A DNA stretch of 26,760 nucleotides. It comes from an uncultured Collinsella sp. Its GTDB lineage: Bacteria > Actinomycetota > Coriobacteriia > Coriobacteriales > Coriobacteriaceae. Position numbers and translations under genes: made by a program. The notes under the pieces are model-generated. The model did not search any database and was not told the origin of the DNA. It saw nothing but the letters and a program-made list of their open reading frames with translations. Each line of letters begins with the position of its first letter. Within the stretch, counting starts at the first letter, position 1. Of this stretch, positions 7,593 to 15,600 are shown one piece after another. Location: contig CABQMF010000024.1 of assembly GCA_902465265.1 (NCBI GenBank), positions 1-26,760 on the forward strand, in the 5' to 3' direction.

Positions 7593-9392
7593 TTAGCAGT
7601 CCGCACCCTGCGCGTGGACCATGCGCTTATCCCGATACATATTGTGGTCGGCAACACGATATACATCGGCCAGCGTATTTCCAGCCGTCTCGACGGTCGC
7701 CACGCCAATCGATGCGCTGACCGTCAGGGCCTCATCGCTTACCGCGGCAAGACCGAGACGAAGATCCTGTTCCAGCCCGAGCGCAGACTCGTTGTCAGTA
7801 TGGGGGCAAACCAGCAAAAACTCGTCGCCGCCAACGCGCATCGGCAGGTAATCCGCACCAGCCACCCGCCGCAGCACGGACGCCGTCCGTCGCAGCAGTT
7901 CATCCCCCATCTCGTGACCATAGATGTCGTTGGTCCGCTTGAGATAATTGCAGTCCACCATAATCACGCTCACTGGCAAGCCCTCGTTTACCAGGCTATC
8001 TCCACGCGATTCAAGATAGTTGCGGTTGCGAAGCCCCGTCAGTTTATCTTGGTATGACAGTTCCTCGGCATGCTTGACCATCGATATGTTGTGCGTCGCC
8101 ACGACGACCGACTCCAGCCGGCCTTGCTCATCGCGATGCTGGGGGACAACCTGTAGCGAGTACCAAGCACCTCGACAATCTCGCACCTCGGCAGCCAAGT
8201 ACGGTACGCCCTCCATACGTTCACGAAGCGTACTTATATCTACGAGCCCCACAACCGCTTCGCGGCTTTCGGGGCTCACGATATCCCGGCAGACCGTGTC
8301 CATAAAGTCATATGCCTCGTTGTGCTCGGCAAATATCTTCGCTATCGCCGGCGACATATTGATTCCCTCGATCTCGAGGGTGTCGAGATGCAAAAGGAGG
8401 GTCGAATCGTAGATGGCGCTTATGGCATTGATAATGCCGAGCTGTTTATCCTTTTCGACCAAATTGCGGTGGTCAACGATATTTCGAGCCAACAGTACCA
8501 CGACCCAAAACGCAAGGCACACCAAGACACCGGCGGCGACAAATGAAATCCTGTCAGACATGACCTCAGATTTGGGATATAGCGCAAACAGGCGGTAGTC
8601 CTTATATGCCGCACGCACGGCGTACCATTTGTCTCCTCGATATTCGATGGGCGTCAGGCCGTCGTCTTTCCACTCAACCCCTGCGCTGGTGAGGAGTCGG
8701 GCGAGCGACACGTCAGCATCGGCACTGTTGGATGAGACAATCTCCGCATCCTCCATAACAAGCACCGTGGGGCCCTGGTGGAAGGTGCTGTTCGAAAGCA
8801 CGTCGGCTATGGCATATGAATAGTCGTCCGCCGTATCGGAAACAAGTGAGCGGTATGCCAGGGCAACGCCGTCGCCATACGGGACAGCGCAGACGGCAAA
8901 AACGACACCACGGCGCTCAACGACAGTTGAGTAGGACACTTTGGAACCTTGATACATCGATGCGACCGGCGAACAGGCCAGCTCCTCTCGCCACAACATG
9001 AGCGGATCGCGACCATCGATGTCGTAGTGGGCAGCCATATGGCCATCGGAGTCCATGACCATCAACCCCGAAAGGTTCTCGGCATGGACAAATTGCTCGA
9101 TAAGGTCGTTGTTGACCTCAACGCGATCAGAGGACAGGAACGTCGCAAACGATTCGACCGCGGCGAGCAAATCGTGTGTCGTCTCGATTTTTCTCCCCTG
9201 TTCGTAGCGGTCATATTTTTCGCAAGCGTTTTCCAAAAACACCATGGTTTCTTGGCCAAACCCAAGCGTTTTTTCGAGGCAGCGATGGGTTCCAACCGCA
9301 TACAACAGGCCTAATAAGACAGCGCTGACAATAACGCCGACAGCCATGACGGTCAGAGTCTTTCGACGCAAGCGGTGCTTGTCATTTGTCAT
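7593..9392 (-). CDS. Membrane-bound sensor diguanylate cyclase (GGDEF)
   Basis: The 599-residue protein has a membrane segment (about 13-33), a large extracytoplasmic region (about 34-282), a second membrane segment (about 283-302), a PAS-like domain (about 315-440) and a GGDEF domain (about 445-590). The active-site GGDEF is at 521-525, with D480 of the VIMVDCNYLKRTND motif and YGHEMGDELL intact, so it should make cyclic di-GMP from two GTP. The product-inhibition site (RxxD five residues before GGDEF) is absent, which suggests no feedback control there. Its ATG overlaps the stop of the solute-binding protein gene (ATGA), a sign of coupled translation and shared function. There is no EAL or HD-GYP domain in the window. 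Confidence 0.94.
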   Translation of the reverse strand: MTNDKHRLRRKTLTVMAVGVIVSAVLLGLLYAVGTHRCLEKTLGFGQETMVFLENACEKYDRYEQGRKIETTHDLLAAVESFATFLSSDRVEVNNDLIEQFVHAENLSGLMVMDSDGHMAAHYDIDGRDPLMLWREELACSPVASMYQGSKVSYSTVVERRGVVFAVCAVPYGDGVALAYRSLVSDTADDYSYAIADVLSNSTFHQGPTVLVMEDAEIVSSNSADADVSLARLLTSAGVEWKDDGLTPIEYRGDKWYAVRAAYKDYRLFALYPKSEVMSDRISFVAAGVLVCLAFWVVVLLARNIVDHRNLVEKDKQLGIINAISAIYDSTLLLHLDTLEIEGINMSPAIAKIFAEHNEAYDFMDTVCRDIVSPESREAVVGLVDISTLRERMEGVPYLAAEVRDCRGAWYSLQVVPQHRDEQGRLESVVVATHNISMVKHAEELSYQDKLTGLRNRNYLESRGDSLVNEGLPVSVIMVDCNYLKRTNDIYGHEMGDELLRRTASVLRRVAGADYLPMRVGGDEFLLVCPHTDNESALGLEQDLRLGLAAVSDEALTVSASIGVATVETAGNTLADVYRVADHNMYRDKRMVHAQGADC

Positions 9393-10261
9393 GATTCCGC
9401 TCCTTGCCCGCCCGTCGTCGCTCCCGCCTTGTAATTGTCCACAATACGGTCAATCGTGCCGTCTCGATCCATGTCGACCAGCGCGGTATTGAGGTTTTTG
9501 ACGCACTCCCCCTCATAGGCAACATCAAATGCAACGCCCAGGTCAACCGTCATAACGTTGTCGGCAAACACACGATAAACGCCGGGATACTGGGCGACGA
9601 GTCGATCAAGCGATTGAACGTCCGCCATCCAACAGTCGACATACCCTTTGGCGAGGGCGGCTTTGCAGAGCTCGGCAGAACCATACGATTTGATTTGCAC
9701 GTCCGGCGAGATTTCCAGATCCCCTGCGAGCAATCGGCGTTCGCTCACCGAACCCGCAATCACCGCGATGGTCTTGCTTCCATCGAGATGCGCCAAGGAA
9801 TTGATGCCACTCGTTTTCTTGGCGGCAACCGAGACCGTCACGGTTAGATACGGCTCGGTCCAGCAATACTTATCCTCGCGATAACAGGGAGAATAATCAC
9901 ACCACAGGCAATCGATATCACCGTTTTTGAGCAGCCGGTCGCGATCGTTCCAGTCAATATCGACAAACTGTGGCTTGAGCCCCGCACGCTTGCAGGCCTC
10001 GCGGGCGATGTCGATATCGATACCGGCGTAATCGCCCGTGGTATCGACATACACATAGGGGTCGTTATCCGTAACGCCGATTTTGAGTACCGGGAGATCT
10101 TTGTCGGCTTCATTCGATGAGGAAGAACTGCTTCGAACGGTATACGTCAGGGCGGCCACACAGGCGGCAACGAAGAGCATGAGCGTAAACGAGACGATGG
10201 CGGCTCGCTTGGTGCGTCCGGGCACGCGCCTCCCTTCATCGAAACAGCAGTCGGATTTCAT
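9389..10261 (-). CDS. Extracytoplasmic solute-binding protein, family 3 type
   Basis: The 290-residue protein has a basic N end, a hydrophobic segment (about 20-41) with a lipobox-like VAAC (Cys34), and then a type-3 periplasmic-binding fold: LKIGVTDNDPYVYVD, YAGIDIDIAREACKRAG, LLKNGDIDCLW, and a second lobe from about KTIAVIAGSVSERRL. Relatives bind amino acids and similar small polar ligands. No ABC permease or ATPase gene is nearby; instead it overlaps a membrane GGDEF gene by four bases. The frame extends to a TTG at 10315, but this would run through the purB terminator, so I choose the ATG at 10261. Its ribosome-binding site is weak. Confidence 0.9.
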   Translation of the reverse strand: MKSDCCFDEGRRVPGRTKRAAIVSFTLMLFVAACVAALTYTVRSSSSSSNEADKDLPVLKIGVTDNDPYVYVDTTGDYAGIDIDIAREACKRAGLKPQFVDIDWNDRDRLLKNGDIDCLWCDYSPCYREDKYCWTEPYLTVTVSVAAKKTSGINSLAHLDGSKTIAVIAGSVSERRLLAGDLEISPDVQIKSYGSAELCKAALAKGYVDCWMADVQSLDRLVAQYPGVYRVFADNVMTVDLGVAFDVAYEGECVKNLNTALVDMDRDGTIDRIVDNYKAGATTGGQGAES

Positions 10262-10283
10262 TGTATACCCGGGGCTGATGCGG

Positions 10284-10321
10284 CAATAAAATAGCGCCTC
10301 ACCCAAGATGGGCAAGGCGCC
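10284..10321 (-). terminator. Terminator after purB
   Basis: On the minus strand GCGCCT...AGGCGC arms, extended by CCC/GGG pairing around the loop, are followed by TATTTTATT. It lies 40 bp after the purB stop and before the solute-binding protein gene. Confidence 0.75.
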
Positions 10322-10363
10322 AAAGGTTGAAATGCATCCGCAAGCGGTCGAATTAGGCTAACC

Positions 10364-11710
10364 CTACTCGAAGTTCAGCTGCTCCAGGCGGTCGAAGACC
10401 GTATCGATGCGGGTGAGGAAGTCCCACGGATCAAAGATCTCGTCGAGCTTCTCCTGGCTGACGGTGCAGCGCGGATCGGCCTCGAGACGCTCCTTAAAGG
10501 TGGGGCCAGAGACACAATCCTGCACCTCGTGCCAGGTGGCCATGGCATTTTCCTGCACGATAACGTAGGCGTCCTCGCGGGTGATGCCCGTATCGACGAG
10601 GGCCAGCAGGACCTTGGAGGAGAAGATGAGGCCGCGGGTCTTGTTGAGGTTGGCCATCATGCGAGCCGGATACAGCTGCAGGCCGTCGATAACGCGGATG
10701 AGGCATTGGAACATGTGGTCGAGCGCGATGAAGCTATCGGCCTGGGCGACACGCTCGGCGGAAGAGTGCGAAATGTCGCGCTCGTGCCACAGGGCAACGT
10801 TGTCAAAGGCAACCTGCGCGTTGGACTTCACGACGCGCGACAGGCCGCAGACCTTCTCCATGGTGATGGGGTTGCGTTTGTGCGGCATGGCGGAACTGCC
10901 CTTTTGGCCCTTGCGGAAGGGCTCCTCGGCCTCGAGCGTATCGGTCTTCTGCAGGTTGCGGACCTCGGTCGCGATGCGCTCGCAGGTGGCCGCTGTAGTG
11001 GCAAGCACGCCGGCAAGGTAGGCGTGGTGATCGCGGCTGATGACCTGCGTGGACAGCGGATCGTGGACCAGGCCCAAGTGCTCGCAGACGTACTCCTCGA
11101 CGAACGGCTCGATGGAGCTGTAGGTGCCGACGGCACCGGAGATGGCACCGAAGGCAACGTTCTTGCGAGCGTCCTCAAGACGATCGAGATCGCGCTTGAG
11201 CTCCCATGCCCAAGAGCCAAACTTCATACCGAAGGTCATCGGCTCGGCATGGATGCCGTGGGTGCGGCCGGCGCAGAGCGTATTGCGCTCCTCGAAGGCA
11301 CGGCGCTTGCAGATCACGCCGAGCTTCTTGACGTCCTCGATAATCAGGTCACACGCCTGAGTAAGCTGATAGCACAGAGCCGTATCGCCCAGGTCGGAGC
11401 TGGTCATACCGTAGTGAACCCAGCGGCTAGGCTTGGGCTCGCCCTCGGGAACATCGGCGTCGATATATTCCTTCATGTTGGTCAGGAAGGCGATGACATC
11501 GTGGCGCGTGACCTCCTCGATCTCGTCAACCTTCGCCTTCTCAAAGTTGGCGTGGTCGCGAATCCACTGGGCCTCTTCTTTGGAAATACCGATCTTGCCG
11601 AGCTCCGCCTGAGCCTCGCAGGCCAGGACCTCAATCTCCTGCCAAATGGCGTACTTGTTCTCGAGGGAGAAGATGTGTCCCATCTCCGGGCGGGTATAGC
11701 GATCGATCAT
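10364..11710 (-). CDS. purB: Adenylosuccinate lyase
   Basis: PurB cleaves fumarate from SAICAR and from adenylosuccinate, acting twice in purine synthesis. The 448-residue protein shows the fumarase/aspartase superfamily signatures: TSSDLGDTA (103-111), GRTHGIHAEP with the catalytic His near 151, and the flexible loop GSSAMPHKRNP (271-281) holding the catalytic serine. Length is normal. The open frame extends to 11776, but AAAAAGGAG lies just before the ATG at 11710 and the protein from there starts MIDRYTRPEM as expected for the family. It appears to be monocistronic: a terminator follows and a tRNA repeat block precedes it. Confidence 0.97.
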   Translation of the reverse strand: MIDRYTRPEMGHIFSLENKYAIWQEIEVLACEAQAELGKIGISKEEAQWIRDHANFEKAKVDEIEEVTRHDVIAFLTNMKEYIDADVPEGEPKPSRWVHYGMTSSDLGDTALCYQLTQACDLIIEDVKKLGVICKRRAFEERNTLCAGRTHGIHAEPMTFGMKFGSWAWELKRDLDRLEDARKNVAFGAISGAVGTYSSIEPFVEEYVCEHLGLVHDPLSTQVISRDHHAYLAGVLATTAATCERIATEVRNLQKTDTLEAEEPFRKGQKGSSAMPHKRNPITMEKVCGLSRVVKSNAQVAFDNVALWHERDISHSSAERVAQADSFIALDHMFQCLIRVIDGLQLYPARMMANLNKTRGLIFSSKVLLALVDTGITREDAYVIVQENAMATWHEVQDCVSGPTFKERLEADPRCTVSQEKLDEIFDPWDFLTRIDTVFDRLEQLNFE

Positions 11711-11754
11711 AGCGGCTCCTTTTTGGTTATTGGCACGTTGGTCGTAACCCAACC

Positions 11755-11760
11755 ATTGTA
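11755..11760 (-). promoter_or_regulatory. Possible -10 box of purB
   Basis: TACAAT on the minus strand, 45 bp before the purB start. No good -35 hexamer is seen 16-18 bp further upstream, so the call rests on the -10 box alone. Confidence 0.3.
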
Positions 11761-11831
11761 CCGTGCGCGGGTGCAAGTAACGATAACGGGCATTAACCTA
11801 ACATTTTGTAGCATAGAGCGGCCATGAGGGC

Positions 11832-11866
11832 GTCCGCGTATTTGCGAAGCAAATTCGCACCGGCTG
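11832..11866. repeat. 35-bp repeat with GCGAAGC hairpin, copy 1
   Basis: Bases 11832-11866 match 12094-12128 except in the hairpin loop and two further positions. The core TTTGCGAAGCAAA (11841-11853) is a perfect inverted repeat with a GAA loop on the plus strand, whereas the other copy has the loop inverted. Confidence 0.75.
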
Positions 11867-11945
11867 CGGGCGGCATGCCACGGTCGGCGCGCATGCACGG
11901 GCAAAGCGGGTTGAATCCGATGTTCCCGAGGCCTCCCATGCTCGA

Positions 11946-11963
11946 TGGAGCGGGCAACGGGAC
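11946..11963 (-). repeat. 18-bp copy of the tRNA-Gly 3' end, distal
   Basis: Identical to 12267-12284 (CCA, discriminator, acceptor strand and first half of the T arm of tRNA-Gly), in the same orientation, 321 bp further downstream of the tRNA. No other tRNA part is preserved. Confidence 0.85.
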
Positions 11964-12075
11964 ATCTGTGCGCCCGCGTGGCGGACGCACACCGGCTGTG
12001 GGCGATCCTCTCGGATTCTCGGAGACGGTGGGGAAACTTTGTTGAATTGGCCGTCCCCGCATCTCCCGTGCTCGG

Positions 12076-12093
12076 TGGAGCGGACAACGGGAC
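12076..12093 (-). repeat. 18-bp copy of the tRNA-Gly 3' end, proximal
   Basis: Differs from the tRNA-Gly 3' end by one base (A for G at 12084). It is spaced 130 bp from the distal copy and 191 bp from the tRNA. The flanks CTCGGTGGAG and CTCGATGGAG of the two copies are also alike, so the two form a tandem pair of larger degenerate units. Confidence 0.85.
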
Positions 12094-12128
12094 GTCCGCG
12101 TATTTGCTTCGCAAATCCGCACCGGCTT
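12094..12128. repeat. 35-bp repeat with TTCGC hairpin, copy 2
   Basis: Partner of 11832-11866. The core TTTGCTTCGCAAA (12103-12115) is a perfect inverted repeat; its minus strand has the GCGAAGC sequence. It directly abuts the proximal tRNA-Gly 3'-end copy. Confidence 0.75.
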
Positions 12129-12130
12129 CA

Positions 12131-12212
12131 GGCGCCTTCCGGCGCCTTCGCCTGCTCGCTACAAACGCTTCGCGTTTGCTTTACGCTCGCACCCTGGCGG
12201 GTTCGAGTCCCG
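12131..12212. repeat. Hairpin cluster and inverted T-arm fragment beside tRNA-Gly
   Basis: Perfect inverted repeats are seen at 12131-12146 (six-bp arms, GGAA loop on minus) and 12162-12178 (seven-bp arms, GAA loop on minus). Bases 12197-12212 are an exact 16-bp inverted copy of the tRNA-Gly T arm (12279-12294). Together with 11815-12128 this fills the roughly 500 bp between purB and tRNA-Gly; no coding gene is supported in that stretch. Confidence 0.75.
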
Positions 12213-12225
12213 GCGCTTTGTTGAA

Positions 12226-12258
12226 AAAAGCACGGCACCGAAACGGTGTCGTGCTTTT
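12226..12258 (-). terminator. Terminator of tRNA-Gly
   Basis: A near-perfect 15-bp stem (AAAAGCACGACACCG/CGGTGCCGTGCTTTT) with a TTT loop and a T-rich tail on the minus strand, starting 9 bp after the tRNA CCA end. It may work in both directions. Confidence 0.85.
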
Positions 12259-12266
12259 ACTTTTTT

Positions 12267-12341
12267 TGGAGCGGGCAACGGGACTCGAACCCGCGAGTGT
12301 CAGCTTGGGAAGCTGATGCCTTACCACTTGGCGATGCCCGC
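12267..12341 (-). tRNA. tRNA-Gly(TCC)
   Basis: The minus strand reads GCGGGCATCGCCAAGTGG (acceptor and D arm), a TCAGC-TTCCCAA-GCTGA anticodon arm with anticodon TCC, a GCGGGTTCGAGTCCCG T arm, and GCCCGC followed by T and an encoded CCA. The length is 75 nt with CCA. Confidence 0.97.
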
Positions 12342-12354
12342 TTGTGTGTTGGCT

Positions 12355-12384
12355 AGTATAACGCGGTTGTCTTGTTCGATACAA
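12355..12384 (-). promoter_or_regulatory. Predicted promoter of tRNA-Gly
   Basis: On the minus strand TTGTAT (12384-12379) and TATACT (12360-12355) are separated by 18 bp, with the -10 box 13 bp before the tRNA 5' end. The plus-strand stretch 12385-12638, leader of the surface-protein gene, shows no promoter I can defend; it does hold a small perfect inverted repeat CTCCA-ATTG-TGGAG near 12430. Confidence 0.6.
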
Positions 12385-12593
12385 GGGTGTCGATGCTTGT
12401 TTTAGCTGTGGAGAATCGTTTGAAAACCACTCCAATTGTGGAGATGAGGACCTTTGTCTTTCTTTTCTTACCATCTTCTACCTGCGCTTTTATCTGATTG
12501 TTGTATTTGAGCTCGATTTGTCAGAAATCGGGCAAGCTTTTGGTCAGCTTCTGGTACTTACCCGCATGAACCATGGCGGTAGCCTCATCCCAA

Positions 12594-12618
12594 GCGCCGC
12601 GGCCTCCCCGTGCGGCGC
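12594..12618 (+). promoter_or_regulatory. Leader hairpin next to the ribosome-binding site of the surface-protein gene
   Basis: GCGCCGC (12594-12600) and GCGGCGC (12612-12618) form a perfect 7-bp GC stem ending nine bases before the AAGGAG ribosome-binding site (12628-12633). The 11-base loop contains CTCC, complementary to GGAG of that site, so a loop-to-site pairing could hide it. There is no T run, so it is not a terminator. Confidence 0.4.
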
Positions 12619-12638
12619 ACGAGGGATAAGGAGCAGCC

Positions 12639-15600
12639 ATGTCCAACGCACCCACGCACTCTGTCCACAGCGCAATCGCAACAGGTCCGCTGCTCCTGCT
12701 CCTCTTTTTTCTGATCGGCTGTCTGGCCCCAGGGGCCGCATTCGCCGTCGACGGGAGTGATGCCCTTAATTTCCGCACCATAAGCGACGGCTGCGGCCCC
12801 TTCGGTGTCGGTAAATACGAGGCACAGGACACTTCGATTTCGTACTGTATGAATCAAGACTGCCCCGGCCCCAGCAAGCCGGGAGGGCCATGGCGCACAT
12901 ATAACCAAGGCTGGACATGGCTCGATGACGAATTTGCCGCCATCGTCTGTCACGGATACCCCTCCAGTACATCCTTTGGCGGCCACAACCTGTCGCCCGA
13001 TCTCGCCCGTGCCGCCACCCAGATTGCCGTGTGGATGCTCAAGGGAACCACGCGGCCCGACGGCACCTATTCGTATACAAATAGCAAGGGAGTTGCCAGG
13101 AGTGGTAGGTTTTACGAAAACGCCGAGGCCGTAGCGGCTGCACGTTGGCTCTACGACAGCGCTAAGTCCGGATCCATTAAGGCAGCCCCACATCGAGCCA
13201 GGCGTTATCACGGCCCGGTCTCGGGCGAGGGTCGACACCAGGACATGCTCTATGTTCTGCCCGCCGTCTCCGTATCTTTCCAAAAACAATCGTCCCAGGC
13301 TGACATCACCGCCGGTAACGATACCTACAGACTCGGTGGCGCAACCTTCGATATCTTTGAAAGTGCGGGCGATGTACGTGTCGGCACTTTCCAAACGGAC
13401 GAAAACGGACATGCACAAGCAATACTTTTGCCCAATACGGCATATTACCTGGTCGAAACCAAAGCCCCGGCAGGCTATATCCCTCGAAGCGACCGAATAG
13501 CCTTCACCACACAAAACAGCGGCGAACATGTCACTATTAACGAGCAGCCCGGCACCATCACTTTGCGTATTGCAAAAATCGATGCCGCCACGGATACCGG
13601 CGCCCAAGTTGGGGCGTCGCTTGCGGGCGCTGAATTCACCTGCGTCTCGCAATCAACTCCCGGCTGGACTCGCACCCTTACGACCGACGAAAATGGACGG
13701 GCGATCCTCAACGACGTTCCTCTGGGCACCTTTACCATCTACGAATCGAAAGCACCCGAGGGCTACCTGATTTCAAACGACTGTTGGAGCTACACCGTCG
13801 GTGCCGAGCAACTCGGAGATACGGGTATCGTTGAGCTCGAAAGCCGTATTCCCAACATCCCCATCGCCTTTGACCTTGAAATCTCAAAGTTTAAGGATCG
13901 TGGCGATAACAATGAGTCCGGCCTAGAGCAGCCGGCGAAAGGCGTCGTCTTTGAAGTTGTCAGCAATAGCTCCCAACAAGTCGTCGGCACGTTGACCACA
14001 AACGTTTATGGCTTTGCCTCCACCAAAGACCAGCCCGAAGCATGGTTTGGCGCAGGCAAGCGACCCGCCGGCGCTCACGGTGCCATTCCCTACGACCGCG
14101 CGGGCTACACCGTTCGCGAGGTTGCAGAAACGGTCCCTGAAGGATTTAAGCAAGCAGAGGAATGGACCATCACAGCAGAGCAGACCGCAGACGGTGCCGA
14201 GCTTCAGTACATCGTTGACAACCACGCCCTATCGACACACCTTCAAATCGTAAAGCGCGATGCTCAGACCGGCGGCACCGTACCACTTGCCGGCTTTACG
14301 TTCCAGCTGCTCGATAGCCACCACGAGCCCGTCTCGCAAACATGTTGGTATCCGGCCCACAATGTAATGAATACCTTCACAACCAATACAGCCGGCGCCG
14401 TCACGCTGCCCGAATCACTTCATCCCGGAACATACTACGTGCACGAGGCGTCGGCCAAGGAACCGTACCTACGCGGAGAGGACCTGGAGATAACGATTCC
14501 CGCCGACAGAAATCTGACACCGGTCGCCGTCGCCTCGTTCTATGACGACGCCGCAACCGGAAGCATCGAAATCATTAAGACGGATGCTGTAGATGGGCGC
14601 GCCCTCGCTGGAGCCACGTTTGACATCCGCGCTGACGGCGACATCGTGCGAACCGACGACAGCATCGTCGCCCTGGATGGCGAAACCGTCGCCACCGTTA
14701 CAACCGACGAACGGGGGCATGCGCGAGTCGACCATCTTTCGCTGGGATGCGGTACCGCCACCTACGAAGTCGTCGAGACACAAGCGCCCGAAGGTTACCT
14801 GCTCAACCCGACCCCACATACCGTGAAGTTATCGTACGCCGACCAGCAAACGCCTGTGATCGAAGTGCGCCTTGACGTTTCCAACGACTACACCAAGATC
14901 GATGTCTCCAAAGTCGACGCGTGCGGAGGTCAGGAAGTGACAGGCGCCGAGCTTGTCCTCTGCGACTCCAATGGCAACGAAATCGATTCTTGGACTTCAT
15001 CCGGCAAACCGCACCACATTGAGCACCTTTCACCCGGTACTTACACCCTACGCGAAACGATGTCCCCGCGTACCTACGACCCCGCCGAAGAGATAACGTT
15101 TGAAGTAAAGGCCACGGGAGAAGTTCAAACCGTAGCCATGAAGGATACCCCCATCGAGATCAGGGGAATCGTCGATAAGCGCCAAGAGATTGCACAACCA
15201 GTCGTAAGCAAACTCGTTGCCAATGGCGACGGAAAAAACCGAGCCAAAGCACGGGCCAATACGCAAGGCGCCTTCTCCTATACCATCGACGCCAAAAATG
15301 ATTCGAGCACCTGGGTCGACGAGTTGACCATCACCGACGACCTTGAGTGCGCCAAAGATGGCGCAGCGAAACTTGTTGCCGTTGAAACCCCTATTGCGGT
15401 CGGTGATCTAAACGGGCTGTGCAACGTGTGGTATCGAACGTCTCCGGCAGGAACAAGCGACACGGGCAAGCAGGTCAATGCAACGCTTGACGACGGGCAT
15501 CACAATCCTTGGCTCGAAACGGAAGAGGTTACAAAGCTGCTGGGCGACGATGTGCGTCTCGTCGATTACGACGGGTGGCACCTATGGAAAGCAGATATCC

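Noticed and set aside
10529..11827. Long plus-strand open frame opposite purB
   Set aside because: The minus strand is a full-length PurB with all signatures; the opposite frame has no recognisable motif.
11815..12260. CRISPR array
   Set aside because: Repeat copies are few (two or three), diverged, tRNA-derived and unevenly spaced; no cas genes are near.
1..12341. Prophage or integrative element inserted at either tRNA
   Set aside because: No integrase, excisionase, relaxase or phage structural gene is seen; the genes between the tRNAs are mainly ordinary chromosomal functions.
12385..12638. Possible cyclic di-GMP or other riboswitch in the adhesin leader
   Set aside because: A GGTAGCC-like stretch caught the eye, but the conserved core and paired arms of known riboswitch classes were not found.
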